A stretch of 64,000 nucleotides of DNA from Streptomyces sp. CB02009 (GTDB lineage Bacteria > Actinomycetota > Actinomycetes > Streptomycetales > Streptomycetaceae), in contig NZ_LIVV01000001.1 in NCBI RefSeq assembly GCF_001905825.1, positions 791,536 through 855,535 of the forward strand, given 5' to 3'. Below the pieces are notes generated by a model. That model was not told where the DNA came from. It saw nothing but the letters and a program-made list of their open reading frames with translations, and did not search any database. The stretch's first letter is position 1. Every line of letters starts with the position of its first letter. This document shows positions 32,462 to 40,404 of this stretch, in pieces. The translations under genes were made by a program, and so were the position numbers.

Positions 32462-33382
32462 CTACCCCTCCCGCTCTTCCTTTCCCTCCTGCTCTACGTT
32501 CCCCTCCTCGTCGAAACTGGCGAAGTAGGCGGCGGCCATGTCCTCCTCGCCGTGGCCCTGCGCCGAGGCGCGGGCGAGGCGTTCCGCGCCGGCCGCGGCC
32601 ACGTCGAGGCGCACGCCGTGCCGGCGTCCCGCGTCGACGATCAGCCGGGCGTCCTTCAGTGCGGTGTCCACCGCGAAGCTGGCCGGCGAGAGCCGGTCCT
32701 CCAGGACGAGCGCCGCCTTGGCGTGCAGATAGCCCATGTCGAGAGGCCCGCCCGCGATGACGTCGAAGAAGCTCTGCGGATCGACCCCCAGGGCCTGGGA
32801 CAGGGCAAGGACCTCACCGGTCGCCTGGGTGGCGGCGAGGACCCAGCTGTTGGCCACGAGCTTCAGACGCGTGGCCGCCGCGTCCGCCCCGTCCTCGCCG
32901 GTCCACACGGTGCGGGAGCCGACGGCCTGGAGGACCGGCTCGACGGCCCGCCGGTCCTCACCGGGTCCCGCGGCCAGGACGACCAACTGCCCGGCCTCCG
33001 CGGGCGCGCGCGTACCGAGGACGGGCGCGTCGAAGAACACCAGTCCGTGCTCGCGAGCGAGGCGGGCCTGCTCGCCGACCTCCTCGATCCCCGAGGTCGT
33101 CGACTGCACCCAGGCGGCGCCCCGCCGGAGCCCGGGCGCGGCCTGCCGCATGGTCCGGAGCACGGCGGGCCCGTCGTGGAGCACGGTGAGCACGACATCC
33201 GCGCCCCGCACGGCCTCTTCGGGCGTGTCGGCGACGTACGCGCCGTCCGCGGCGAGCGGTTCGGCCTTGGCGCGGGTACGGTTCCAGACCCGGACGGCGA
33301 GTCCGGCACGGAGAAGGTTGCGGGCCATGGCGGCCCCCATGATTCCGGTGCCCAGGACACCCGCGGTCGGTCGGTCGGTCAT
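32462..33382 (-). CDS. NAD(P)-dependent 3-hydroxyisobutyrate dehydrogenase-like protein
   Basis: A 306-residue beta-hydroxyacid dehydrogenase. The Rossmann loop is GVLGTGIMGAAMA, followed by WNRTRAKAEPL. The substrate block is STTSGIEEV, and the catalytic Lys lies in RLKLVANSW. The C-terminal tail is rich in Glu. It should oxidise 3-hydroxy acids or reduce related oxo compounds; imine reductases share this fold. ATG 33382 starts directly before the Rossmann fold. The gene is divergent from an HD-domain gene with 69 bp between them. Confidence 0.87.
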   Translation of the reverse strand: MTDRPTAGVLGTGIMGAAMARNLLRAGLAVRVWNRTRAKAEPLAADGAYVADTPEEAVRGADVVLTVLHDGPAVLRTMRQAAPGLRRGAAWVQSTTSGIEEVGEQARLAREHGLVFFDAPVLGTRAPAEAGQLVVLAAGPGEDRRAVEPVLQAVGSRTVWTGEDGADAAATRLKLVANSWVLAATQATGEVLALSQALGVDPQSFFDVIAGGPLDMGYLHAKAALVLEDRLSPASFAVDTALKDARLIVDAGRRHGVRLDVAAAGAERLARASAQGHGEEDMAAAYFASFDEEGNVEQEGKEEREG

Positions 33383-33451
33383 GAAGTCGCTTCCTGTTCT
33401 CGGGCGGGCGCTAGCGGTGCGGTGGTGCCGGCACGTCAGTAGCCTGACGCG

Positions 33452-34048
33452 GTGACACCGTCGAACAGTCTCCACCGAGCCCTGCACACCGCGGGCGATC
33501 CACCCCTCCGCCCGCTGCCGGCTCCGGTGGCGGAGCTCCTCGGGTCGCTCGCCGCGCCGCCGCGGCTGGCCGCCCACCTGCGGGCCGTTCACGATGTCGC
33601 GGTGCGACTGGTCGACTGGCTGGAGCAGCACTGTCCTGGCCTCGACGTGGACCGCGACGCCGTGCTCTTCGGAGCGGCCACGCACGACATCGGCAAGACC
33701 GTGCACGTCGCCGAGCTGTCCGGGCCCGGCTCGGCGCACGAGGAGGCGGGGCGGGAACTCCTCCTCGCCCATGGGTTCGGCCCCGCGCTGGCCCGCTTCG
33801 CCGGGACCCACGCCTCCTGGACGGCTCCCGACGCGACAGTCGAGGACCTGCTGGTGAGCACGGCCGACAAGGTGTGGAAGAACAAGCGCGTCCCGGAGCT
33901 CGAGGACCTGCTCCTCGTACGGCTGACGCAGGCGTCCGGCAGAGAGCGCTGGGAGGAGTACCTCGCCCTCGACGAACTCCTCGGAGACATCGGGGACGGC
34001 GCCGACCACCGGCTCGCGTTCCAGGCGGCCTTCCCGGTGTCCGGGTAG
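33452..34048 (+). CDS. HD domain phosphohydrolase-like protein
   Basis: A 198-residue HD-fold protein. The first His is in HLRAVHDVA and the HD pair in GAATHDIGKTVH; a later GTHASW and STADKVWKNK fit the remaining metal ligands (H...D). Such proteins cleave phosphate from nucleotides or related molecules with divalent metal. The GTG start lies at the divergent junction; the ribosome site is weak. Substrate not evident. Confidence 0.8.
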   Translation: MTPSNSLHRALHTAGDPPLRPLPAPVAELLGSLAAPPRLAAHLRAVHDVAVRLVDWLEQHCPGLDVDRDAVLFGAATHDIGKTVHVAELSGPGSAHEEAGRELLLAHGFGPALARFAGTHASWTAPDATVEDLLVSTADKVWKNKRVPELEDLLLVRLTQASGRERWEEYLALDELLGDIGDGADHRLAFQAAFPVSG

Positions 34049-34098
34049 GAGAGGGTGGGTACGGCGGGCGGTCCGGCTGACCGAAGTCCCGCCGGGTG

Positions 34099-35106
34099 CT
34101 AGCGCGAGGGGAACTCCGGGAGAACCGTCTCGGCGAGTTCGTGGAGGACGTCCTCGACGGGTCGGCTGCCCGGGCGGAGGTTGAAGGAGACATGGGCGAC
34201 CCCGAGGTCCCCCATGCGCCTCAGGTGGTTGCGCAGGGCACGGCGGCCCGTGCGCAGGCCGAGGCGGATCGCGGCGGCGGGCGTGGCGGGGTCCGCCGTG
34301 AGGTCGAGCTGCATCGGCGTGAGGTAGGGCTTGGGGGCGGAGCCGGCGGTGAGTGCCCGCCACTCCCCGGTCCTGAGGGCCAGCGCCCCGAGCGGCCTGG
34401 GGTAGTCGAGCGTCGCGTCGGCGTGCTCGGCCACCCACGCGGGCGTCTGCCGGGCGTTCCCGGCGACGGCCAGCGGGACGGTCGGGCCGGTGGGCTTGGG
34501 CAGGACGTCGAGCCGTCGATCCGCGTCGAGGCCGAGCGCGGGCAGCGCGAGCCCCTCGCCACGCGGGCGCGTGGCCCAGGCGGCGCGCAGGATCCCGATG
34601 TTGTCGCGGAAGGTCCTTCCGCGGGCGTCGAAGTCCGCGCCGAACAACGGGTACTCGACCGGCCTGTCACCGCTCGCGAGGCCGAGCACGAAGCGCCCGC
34701 CGGAGAGGACGTCCACGGTCGCGGCAGCCTTCGCGACGAGCAGCGGCTGCCGTAGCGGGAGGACGACGGCGGCCGTGCCGAGCACGGCCCGCTCGGTGAC
34801 CGCCGCGAGATGACCCAGGTGGGTGAAGGTCTCGAAGACCGAGCCGGCGTCGCCGAAGTGCTCCGGGTCGTGGAGGGGCACGTCACGCACCCACAGGGCC
34901 GCGAAGCCGAGCGAGTCCGCGAGCCGGGCGAGCCGGGCGTGCTCGGTGAGATCGGGGACGCCGAAGGGCCGGCCGGCGGCCCGGTCCGTACGCAGACGGG
35001 TGGCGTCCCGGTCGTTGTCGAGGGGCAGTTCGAGGCCGAGCGTCGGCCGGCCGTCGGACGACACCAGCCGGTCGAGGGCGGTGGGGGCGGGCGGAGGGGC
35101 GGACAT
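34099..35106 (-). CDS. Luciferase-like (bacterial LLM class) flavin oxidoreductase
   Basis: A 335-residue TIM-barrel flavin monooxygenase-like protein. LTEHARLARLADSLGFAALWVRDVPL, the AVVLPLRQPLLVAKAAATVDVLSGGRFVLG block and SGDRPVEYPLFG are classical for the luciferase/F420-linked oxidoreductase superfamily. It would use reduced flavin or F420. ATG 35106 has a GGAAGGAACC site. It lies 125 bp downstream of the aldo/keto reductase gene on the same strand. Confidence 0.88.
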   Translation of the reverse strand: MSAPPPAPTALDRLVSSDGRPTLGLELPLDNDRDATRLRTDRAAGRPFGVPDLTEHARLARLADSLGFAALWVRDVPLHDPEHFGDAGSVFETFTHLGHLAAVTERAVLGTAAVVLPLRQPLLVAKAAATVDVLSGGRFVLGLASGDRPVEYPLFGADFDARGRTFRDNIGILRAAWATRPRGEGLALPALGLDADRRLDVLPKPTGPTVPLAVAGNARQTPAWVAEHADATLDYPRPLGALALRTGEWRALTAGSAPKPYLTPMQLDLTADPATPAAAIRLGLRTGRRALRNHLRRMGDLGVAHVSFNLRPGSRPVEDVLHELAETVLPEFPSR

Positions 35107-35231
35107 CGCGGCTGGTTCCTTCCGGCGGGGGAGGCGCGCTCGCGCGCGGGCAGCGGGTGCGGACCGCCGCCCGCGCGCGTGGCGGGTGAAAGGGGGACCC
35201 GGCCCGGGCGGGCTCGGTCGAGGGTGTCGGC

Positions 35232-36062
35232 TCAGTTGAGGGTGTCGGGGTCCGGCCCCGTGCGCAGACCGCGGTCGAGCCCGCCGAGCGCGCTCATCTC
35301 CTCGGCGGAGAGCGCGAAGTCGAAGACGTCGATGTTCTCGCGGATACGGGCCGGGGTGACGGACTTCGGGATCACGACGTTCCCGAGCTGGAGGTGCCAG
35401 CGCAGCACCACCTGCGCGGGGGACCTGCCGTGCCGGGCGGCGATGTCCGCGATGGCCGGCTCGGCGAGCACGGCGCCCTGGGCGAGCGGGCTCCACGCCT
35501 CCGTGGCGATGGAGTGGGCGGTGTGCAGCTCGCGGAGTTCGCGCTGCTGGAGCGCCGGGTGGAGCTCGATCTGGTTGACCGCCGGGACGAGGTCGCTGCT
35601 GTCGAGCAGCCGCTTCAGGTGGGCGGGCTGGAAGTTGGAGACACCGGCCGCGCGGACCCGCCCGTCGGCGACCAGCGTCTCGATGGCACGCCAGGTGTCG
35701 ACGTACAGGTCGCGCGCCGGGGTCGGCCAGTGGATCAGGTAGAGGTCCACGTGGTCGAGGCCGAGCTTGGTAAGACTGTCGTCGAAGGCCCGCAGGGTGG
35801 AGTCGTACCCCTGGTCGGCGTTCCAGAGCTTGGTGGTCACGAAGAGGTCGCCGCGGTCGATGCCGGAGTCGGCGAGCGCCCGTCCGACGCCGGCCTCGTT
35901 GCCGTAGATCGCGGCGGTGTCCAGGGACCGGTATCCGGCCTGGAGGGCGTGGCCGACGGCGGCGGTCGTCTCGTCGTCGGGGACCTGGAAGACACCGAAG
36001 CCGAGCTGCGGGATCTCCACGCCGTTGTTGAGCGTGACGGTGGGGACGGGGACGTGGGACAT
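35232..36062 (-). CDS. Aldo/keto reductase
   Basis: A 276-residue NADPH-dependent aldo/keto reductase close to 2,5-diketo-D-gluconate reductases. The tetrad is visible: Asp and Tyr in RSLDTAAIYGNE, Lys in VTTKLW, His in YLIHWP. GVSNFQPAHL and VIPKSVTPARIRENIDVF bind the cofactor. It reduces carbonyls of small sugars or aldehydes. ATG 36062 is preceded by GAAGAAGGCAG. Its upstream gap carries three GGGATCGCTG-like direct repeats. Confidence 0.92.
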   Translation of the reverse strand: MSHVPVPTVTLNNGVEIPQLGFGVFQVPDDETTAAVGHALQAGYRSLDTAAIYGNEAGVGRALADSGIDRGDLFVTTKLWNADQGYDSTLRAFDDSLTKLGLDHVDLYLIHWPTPARDLYVDTWRAIETLVADGRVRAAGVSNFQPAHLKRLLDSSDLVPAVNQIELHPALQQRELRELHTAHSIATEAWSPLAQGAVLAEPAIADIAARHGRSPAQVVLRWHLQLGNVVIPKSVTPARIRENIDVFDFALSAEEMSALGGLDRGLRTGPDPDTLN

Positions 36063-36079
36063 GCGTGAACTGCCTTCTT

Positions 36080-36140
36080 CTACGGGTTCGCTGAGGGATC
36101 GCTGGGGGATCGCTGGGGGTCTCTGGGGTTCTCTACGGCG
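36080..36140. repeat. Short GGGATCGCTG direct repeats
   Basis: Between the aldo/keto reductase start and the GlcG-like gene, the decamer GGGATCGCTG occurs twice in tandem, flanked by the related GGGTTCGCTG and GGGTCTCTGG/GGTTCTCTA. No coding function seen. Confidence 0.6.
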
Positions 36141-36157
36141 CCGGTGCGGATCAGGGA

Positions 36158-36580
36158 TCAGGCGAGGGCCGCGGTGGCCGTGACCGCGAAGGAGTGGTCC
36201 TGCTCGGGCGCGCCGCCGCCGACCCCGACGGCGCCGATGAGCGTGCCGTCGCGGTGCACGGGGACGCCGCCGGCGATGAAGAGGAGCGGGCGGTCCAGGG
36301 CCGTGGTCAGGGAGTGGAAGGGGCCGTCCGGCTTGACGAGGTCGACGAGGTCGGCGGTGGGGGCGTTGAGCTGCAGGGCGGTGTAGGCCTTGCGGGTGCT
36401 GGTCTCGCCGGAGATCAGCACGGCGCGGTCGTCGCGGCGGAAGGCGAGGAGGTGGCCTCCGGCGTCGAGGACGGTGACGCTCACGGTGACCCCGGCGGCC
36501 TCGGCGGCACGGCGGGCGGCGGTGAGCAGGATCTCGGCGTCGTGTGTGGTCAGCGGGGCGACGGCGGTGGTGGTGGTCAT
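36158..36580 (-). CDS. GlcG/HbpS family heme-binding-like protein
   Basis: A 140-residue protein of the DUF336 (GlcG/HbpS) family. AAEAAGVTVSVTVLDAGGHLLAFRRDD, STRKAYTALQL and the Gly-rich PVHRDGTLIGAVGVGGGAPEQD strand-turn are diagnostic. HbpS of Streptomyces reticuli binds heme and senses redox stress with SenS-SenR, but it is secreted; this protein has no signal peptide. ATG 36580 follows GGAGAAGCGCC. It is 53 bp downstream of the MFS gene on the same strand and may be co-expressed. Confidence 0.88.
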   Translation of the reverse strand: MTTTTAVAPLTTHDAEILLTAARRAAEAAGVTVSVTVLDAGGHLLAFRRDDRAVLISGETSTRKAYTALQLNAPTADLVDLVKPDGPFHSLTTALDRPLLFIAGGVPVHRDGTLIGAVGVGGGAPEQDHSFAVTATAALA

Positions 36581-36633
36581 GGCGCTTCTCCTGGGGGTGT
36601 GCGGTGGGGGAGGGGGAAGAGGAAGTGTGTGGG

Positions 36634-37899
36634 TCAGTGGCGTACGGGGACGCGGGCGCCACCGCTGGTGTCCTCGGCAGCAGAGGAAGCTGAGACACCA
36701 GGAGCACCGGGAGCACGTGAGGCGCTGGAGCCATCGGTGGCATCTGTGCTCGCGGGGGCCCGGCGCTCCAGCGCCGCGGACCAGAGGGCGAGGCCGAGCG
36801 CGGCGGCGGCGAGGGCGGCGCCGACCCAGTTGGGTGCGGTGTAGCCGAGGCCGGCGGCGATGACGAGGCCGCCGAGCCAGGCGGCGAGCGCGTTGCCGAG
36901 GTTGAAGGCGCCGATGTTGACGGCGGAGGCGAGGGTCGGGGCGCCGTGCGCCTGGTCGAGGACGCGCTTCTGCAGCGGCGGGACGGTGGCGAAGCCGAGC
37001 GCTCCGACGAGGAGGATGGTGATCGCGGCAAAGATCTTGTTATGCGCGGTCACCGTGAACAGCGAGAGCACCACCGCCAGGCCGCCGAGGGCTACGTACA
37101 GCATGGGCATCAGCGCACGGTCGGCGAAGCGGCCGCCGAGCAGGTTGCCGAGGAACATGCCGATGCCGAAGAGGACGAGCAGCCAGGTCACCGAGCCGTC
37201 CGCGTAGCCTGCGACATGGGTCATCATCGGGGCGATGTAGGTGATCGCGGCGAAGACGCCGCCGAAGCCGAGCACGGTCATCGCCATCGCGAGCAGCACC
37301 TGCGGGTTACGGAACGCCTTCAGCTCGCCACGCAGGCGGGCGCCCTCGGGGCGGGGCATGGCCGGGACGAGCTTCGCGATACCGAGCAGCCCGACGACAC
37401 CGAGCGCGGCGACGATCGCGAAGGTGGTGCGCCAGCCCAGGGCCTGCCCGATGAACGTGCCGAGCGGCACGCCGACGATGTTGGCGACGGTGAGCCCGGT
37501 GAACATGGTGGCGATGGCGCCGGCCTTCTTCTCCGGCGCGACCAGCTCAGCGGCCACGACCGACCCGATACCGAAGAACGACCCGTGGGCGAGTGATGCG
37601 ACGACGCGGCCGGTCAGCATCACTCCCAGGTTCGGGGCGAGTGCGGACAGCAGGTTTCCGAGCACGAACAGGCCCATGAGCAGCATCAGCATTCGCTTGC
37701 GACTGACCTTGGCCCCGAAGACGGTGAGCAGCGGTGCGCCGACGACGACTCCGAGGGCGTAACCAGTGACGAGCAGGCCGGCAGCGGGGATGGAGACACC
37801 GTAGTCGGCGGCGATCTCGGGCAGCAGCCCCATGATCACAAACTCAGTCGTGCCTATGCCAAAGGCCCCGACTGCAAGAGCGAGTAGTGCGAGCGGCAT
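36634..37899 (-). CDS. MFS transporter, DHA1 (AraJ/YdhP-like) family
   Basis: A 421-residue 12-helix transporter. TTEFVIMGLLPEIAADYGVSIPAAG at the N-terminus and GALGFATVPPLQ, ASAVNIGAFNLGNALAAWLGG in the second half are hallmarks of the AraJ/YdhP/PbuE exporters. The VFGAKVSRKRMLM loop is the MFS signature between helices 2 and 3. It should export sugars, purines or drugs by proton antiport. The C-terminal 45 residues are a Ser/Ala/Pro-rich cytosolic tail. A good promoter overlapped by an inverted repeat lies upstream, so it is probably repressed by a local regulator. Confidence 0.92.
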   Translation of the reverse strand: MPLALLALAVGAFGIGTTEFVIMGLLPEIAADYGVSIPAAGLLVTGYALGVVVGAPLLTVFGAKVSRKRMLMLLMGLFVLGNLLSALAPNLGVMLTGRVVASLAHGSFFGIGSVVAAELVAPEKKAGAIATMFTGLTVANIVGVPLGTFIGQALGWRTTFAIVAALGVVGLLGIAKLVPAMPRPEGARLRGELKAFRNPQVLLAMAMTVLGFGGVFAAITYIAPMMTHVAGYADGSVTWLLVLFGIGMFLGNLLGGRFADRALMPMLYVALGGLAVVLSLFTVTAHNKIFAAITILLVGALGFATVPPLQKRVLDQAHGAPTLASAVNIGAFNLGNALAAWLGGLVIAAGLGYTAPNWVGAALAAAALGLALWSAALERRAPASTDATDGSSASRAPGAPGVSASSAAEDTSGGARVPVRH

Positions 37900-37947
37900 G
37901 GCTCGCCCCCTTCCAGAATTGCTTGAGGCATCTCTTTACGTGCCTCG

Positions 37948-37977
37948 ACAATAATTGCACACGCGCTATATGTGCAA
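37948..37977 (-). promoter_or_regulatory. Promoter with operator palindrome for the MFS gene
   Basis: On the minus strand -35 TTGCAC (37972-37977) and -10 TATTGT (37948-37953) are 18 bp apart, about 49 bases before the MFS ATG. TTGCACA (37955-37961) and TGTGCAA (37971-37977) form a perfect inverted repeat with a 9-base spacer exactly between and over these elements, typical of MarR/TetR repression. Confidence 0.65.
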
Positions 37978-38490
37978 CCGCAGGTAGCCAGTGTGCTCTC
38001 GATGGTGTGGACTGCTCGCGAAGGGGCCCGGGTGCGGAGCTGACCGGTCGGCACCGCATCGGAAGTCGCTGCCCTCCGGGCGCGGGCCCGCCCGTCCCGG
38101 TGCGACCAGTGGTGCGGCGGCCAGCTCCTCGGTCACCTGGAGCGGACGCCTCTGTCGCGAACCGAGTAGTCGGCCCTCCGGTAGGGCGGCCACGGAGAGC
38201 GGGGGGTGCGTGCGGTGCCGGCAAAGTTCCGACCGGTGCTCGCGACCGTCCCGCTGCGCGCCAGTGCGGACGATGCGGACGCGGCGGTGTGCTGGTGGCC
38301 CCGATCCTTGCCGCCTGGGAACGGTCTGGGTCGCTGGTGATTACCGACGGCCGGATGGTCGGGTGGCAGGCCGTCGACGGTGGCTCGGGATCACCGGGGC
38401 GCCAGGCCGGGGACGTGGCCGGGTCTCGACCGGAAGCATTGGTCGGGACCCATGGTTGACGTGCGCGGTTCAGCGGTGGCGAAGGGTGTC
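37978..38490. other. Gene-poor stretch, possibly decayed coding DNA
   Basis: No intact gene is supported here. A plus-strand frame around 38275-38370 reads VLVAPILAAWERSGSLVITDG, faintly like the VirD4/TraG type 'VAP-L-W-GS-VVTD' segment, but without neighbouring domains or a P-loop. The rest has no convincing start or codon pattern. It may be remnant DNA from an insertion or deletion event. Confidence 0.3.
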
Positions 38491-38494
38491 CCCT

Positions 38495-38635
38495 TGACGT
38501 CTTTGCCTGGTCTGGCGGGCGATGCCCTTGGCCTGGTCGGCGTGCCCATCGGCGGTCATCCGTGTTGCCGAGTGCCCGGCCCGTGCTCTCCTTGGCCTGC
38601 GCGGCCTGCGCCTTGGCGTACCCGATGGGTCGCGA
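38495..38635 (-). pseudogene. Decayed csbD-like gene with frameshift
   Basis: On the minus strand one frame reads YAKAQAAQAKESTGRALGN (about 38620 to 38563). A different frame then continues MTADGHADQAKGIARQTRQ (about 38560 to 38500). Together they match CsbD general-stress proteins (KAKAEQAKGK-KE-GRA-GN, then LTAEGRADQAKG-ARQ), with a frameshift at the GN/LTAEG junction and no good start codon. It is therefore a broken csbD copy. Confidence 0.6.
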
Positions 38636-38879
38636 CCGCAGCCTGCTCAGGATTCCGAGGCCTGAACCCGCGCGGCTCGCCGGCGGCGGCTTCAGATCTC
38701 TCCCGATTCTCCGAGGTGGTCAGTCGACGCGAGGTGCGGCGCAGTGGCAAAGGAAGGTAGTGGGTGAGTGGGGAGCCGGGCTCGCGCCTTATACCCACCT
38801 GCGCCGCTAGAAAACAGCTGGAAATCATATGCATGAGTGAGGGGTTGTAGGGCATCCGGTGTTTCGGAGGTTGATAACT

Positions 38880-39041
38880 ATGGTCCCCCTGCTTCTTGTT
38901 CTTCTGCTCGCTCTGATCCTGTTCGGTGCCGGTTTCGCGGTGAAGATTCTCTGGTGGGTCGCGATCGCCGTCTTGGTGATCTGGTTGATCGGCTTCGTTG
39001 CCCGGCCGAAGAACAGCAGCGGCCGCTGGTACCGCTGGTAG
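38880..39041 (+). CDS. Small hydrophobic membrane protein
   Basis: A 53-residue protein made of two membrane segments, LLLVLLLALILFGAGFAV and LWWVAIAVLVIWLIGFVA, with a basic Ser/Arg/Trp tail (SSGRWYRW). ATG 38880 has a GGAGG site nine bases upstream, stronger than the upstream in-frame ATG at 38859. Small hydrophobic proteins of this type occur beside stress genes in Streptomyces; here a csbD remnant and a PRC-barrel gene flank it. Function unknown. Confidence 0.75.
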   Translation: MVPLLLVLLLALILFGAGFAVKILWWVAIAVLVIWLIGFVARPKNSSGRWYRW

Positions 39042-39252
39042 CACGGCCTCTCCTGGCGTAGTTCAGGGTCGGCGTTCAGGGTCGGCATGGCGCGTTCCGG
39101 ATGAAAGGAAAGGGCGGACGTGTAGCGCCGCGAACGCGGGGCAGGCGGTGTCCAGGCCGGAACGCGAGTTCCGTCTCCTGTGTGATGCATCTGAAGAAGG
39201 TCGATCGAGAATTACATTCCCGATCGGTTCCCGTTTACGGAGGGAAATCCGA

Positions 39253-39609
39253 ATGACTGAGAATGTGTGGGGCTACCGCGAGACGTCTGGTCGTACGGTC
39301 GGAACCGACCTGACGGGTTACAAGGTCGAGGCGGCCGACGGTTCCATCGGCAAGGTCGACAAGCACTCCGAGGAGGTCGGCTCCTCGTACATCGTGGTCG
39401 ACACCGGCCCGTGGATCTTCGGCAAGGAGGTTCTTCTGCCGGCGGGCACGATCGACCGGGTCGACGCGCAGGAGGAGAAGGTCTACGTCGGCTGGACCAA
39501 GGACCAGATCAAGGCCGCCCCGGAGTTCGAGAAGGACAAGCACCTCGGCAACGAGGACTACCACCGGCAGGTCGGCGACTACTACGGGGGCCTCTCGAAC
39601 CGCCTCTGA
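39253..39609 (+). CDS. PRC-barrel domain protein
   Basis: A 118-residue protein. Residues 10-75 form a PRC-barrel: DLTGYKVEAADGSIGKVDKH, SSYIVVDTGPWIFGKEVLLPAGTIDRVD and EKVYVGWTKDQIKAAPEF. The C-terminus (HLGNEDYHRQVGDYYGG) is typical of Streptomyces stress-associated members. ATG 39253 has a GGAGGG site. Such proteins are often under general stress sigma control; no clear SigB promoter was seen here. A strong hairpin follows. Confidence 0.9.
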   Translation: MTENVWGYRETSGRTVGTDLTGYKVEAADGSIGKVDKHSEEVGSSYIVVDTGPWIFGKEVLLPAGTIDRVDAQEEKVYVGWTKDQIKAAPEFEKDKHLGNEDYHRQVGDYYGGLSNRL

Positions 39610-39629
39610 GGAAGCCGCAGAGGCGGTGC

Positions 39630-39669
39630 GGGTGTGGGGCGGCAGCCACCGGGCTGCCGCTCCACACCC
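39630..39669 (+). terminator. 17-bp stem hairpin after the PRC-barrel gene
   Basis: GGGTGTGGGGCGGCAGC (39630-39646) pairs with GCTGCCGCTCCACACCC (39653-39669), one G-U pair included, with a 6-base loop. It starts 20 bases after the stop codon. Confidence 0.85.
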
Positions 39670-40140
39670 ATGTCCTCTGCACGCATGGTCACCGTCAGCA
39701 GATGCCGCACGCCCGGATCCGGCCGTCGGCCCTCACGCAGGAACGACGGCACCCAGCCGGGACCCTCCGGGCCCGGCCGCACCGGACGCAGAGCCGCCTC
39801 CCGGGTCTCGACCTCCGCTATCCGCTCCCTCCCGCACCCGGTCCAGGGGACAGCACAAGCCAGTGCTCCAGGGTCCTGAGCCGCAGGAGGTCGGGTGGCA
39901 GCTCGTGGGCTTCTTCGCCCGGAGTTCGGCCACCCCTCGATGATGTGCCTGACGCAACGGGTTTCCATCGAATCCGTACCGGTGGCAGGCCGGCGTGGCA
40001 CGGGCGCAGTGGCCCAGGGGCCGGAGCCGGGCAGGGGCGGTCATGGCGCGCATCCTCGGGGTCGGGCGGACAGGTGCCGATGCGGCTGAGAGTAGAACCC
40101 GCGTTCTGCCCGACCCACGCGGCACGACTGGCACTCCAAA
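39670..40140. other. Intergenic region without a supported gene
   Basis: About 470 bp between the terminator and the SOS-box-like site. Frames in both directions lack plausible starts, ribosome sites or recognisable protein sequence. No repeats were noticed. Confidence 0.4.
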
Positions 40141-40156
40141 TCGAACAGGTGCTCTA
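40141..40156 (+). promoter_or_regulatory. LexA (SOS) box-like site
   Basis: TCGAACAGGTGCTCTA matches the actinobacterial SOS box TCGAAC-N4-GTTCGA at all but two positions (C for T, T for G in the right half). It ends eight bases before the start of the small gene preceding the Y-family polymerase homolog, so LexA would block transcription of both. Confidence 0.6.
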
Positions 40157-40164
40157 ATCGGTCT

Positions 40165-40404
40165 ATGAGGTTCCACCCGTTTCCCGACGACCTCGTCACC
40201 GCCCAGCGATCCTGGACCGCCACCTACGAGGAGCTCGCCCACCCCCACGCCACCAGCACGACCCTGCTCCGCCGGCGCCTTCTGCGCCTGTCGGTGCAGC
40301 TGCACTTCCACCCCTACTGGGCACACCCCCGCCCTGCCGCAGGGCGCGCAGAGCTGAGGCAGCTGGTGCGTGAGCAGCGCGCGAGTAGGGGCCGGACAGC
40401 ATGA
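40165..40404 (+). CDS. Small protein coupled to the Y-family polymerase homolog
   Basis: A 79-residue basic protein of unknown family. It is predicted helical: FPDDLVTAQRSWTATYEELA, then LLRRRLLRLSVQLHFHPYW and AELRQLVREQRA. Its stop overlaps the ATG of the next gene (ATGA), so the two are made together. Small helical partners of this kind commonly precede the inactive DinB-like genes of Streptomyces. Start ATG 40165 has no ribosome site and lies close to the SOS-box-like site, suggesting a leaderless or short-leader transcript. Confidence 0.7.
   Translation: MRFHPFPDDLVTAQRSWTATYEELAHPHATSTTLLRRRLLRLSVQLHFHPYWAHPRPAAGRAELRQLVREQRASRGRTA

Noticed and set aside
34099..35496. Longer upstream start for the luciferase-like protein
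   Set aside because: Upstream codons are Arg/Pro-rich and overlap the gap; ATG 35106 has a good ribosome site.
38275..38370. VirD4/TraG remnant
   Set aside because: Resemblance limited to about 20 residues without the P-loop region; too weak to call.
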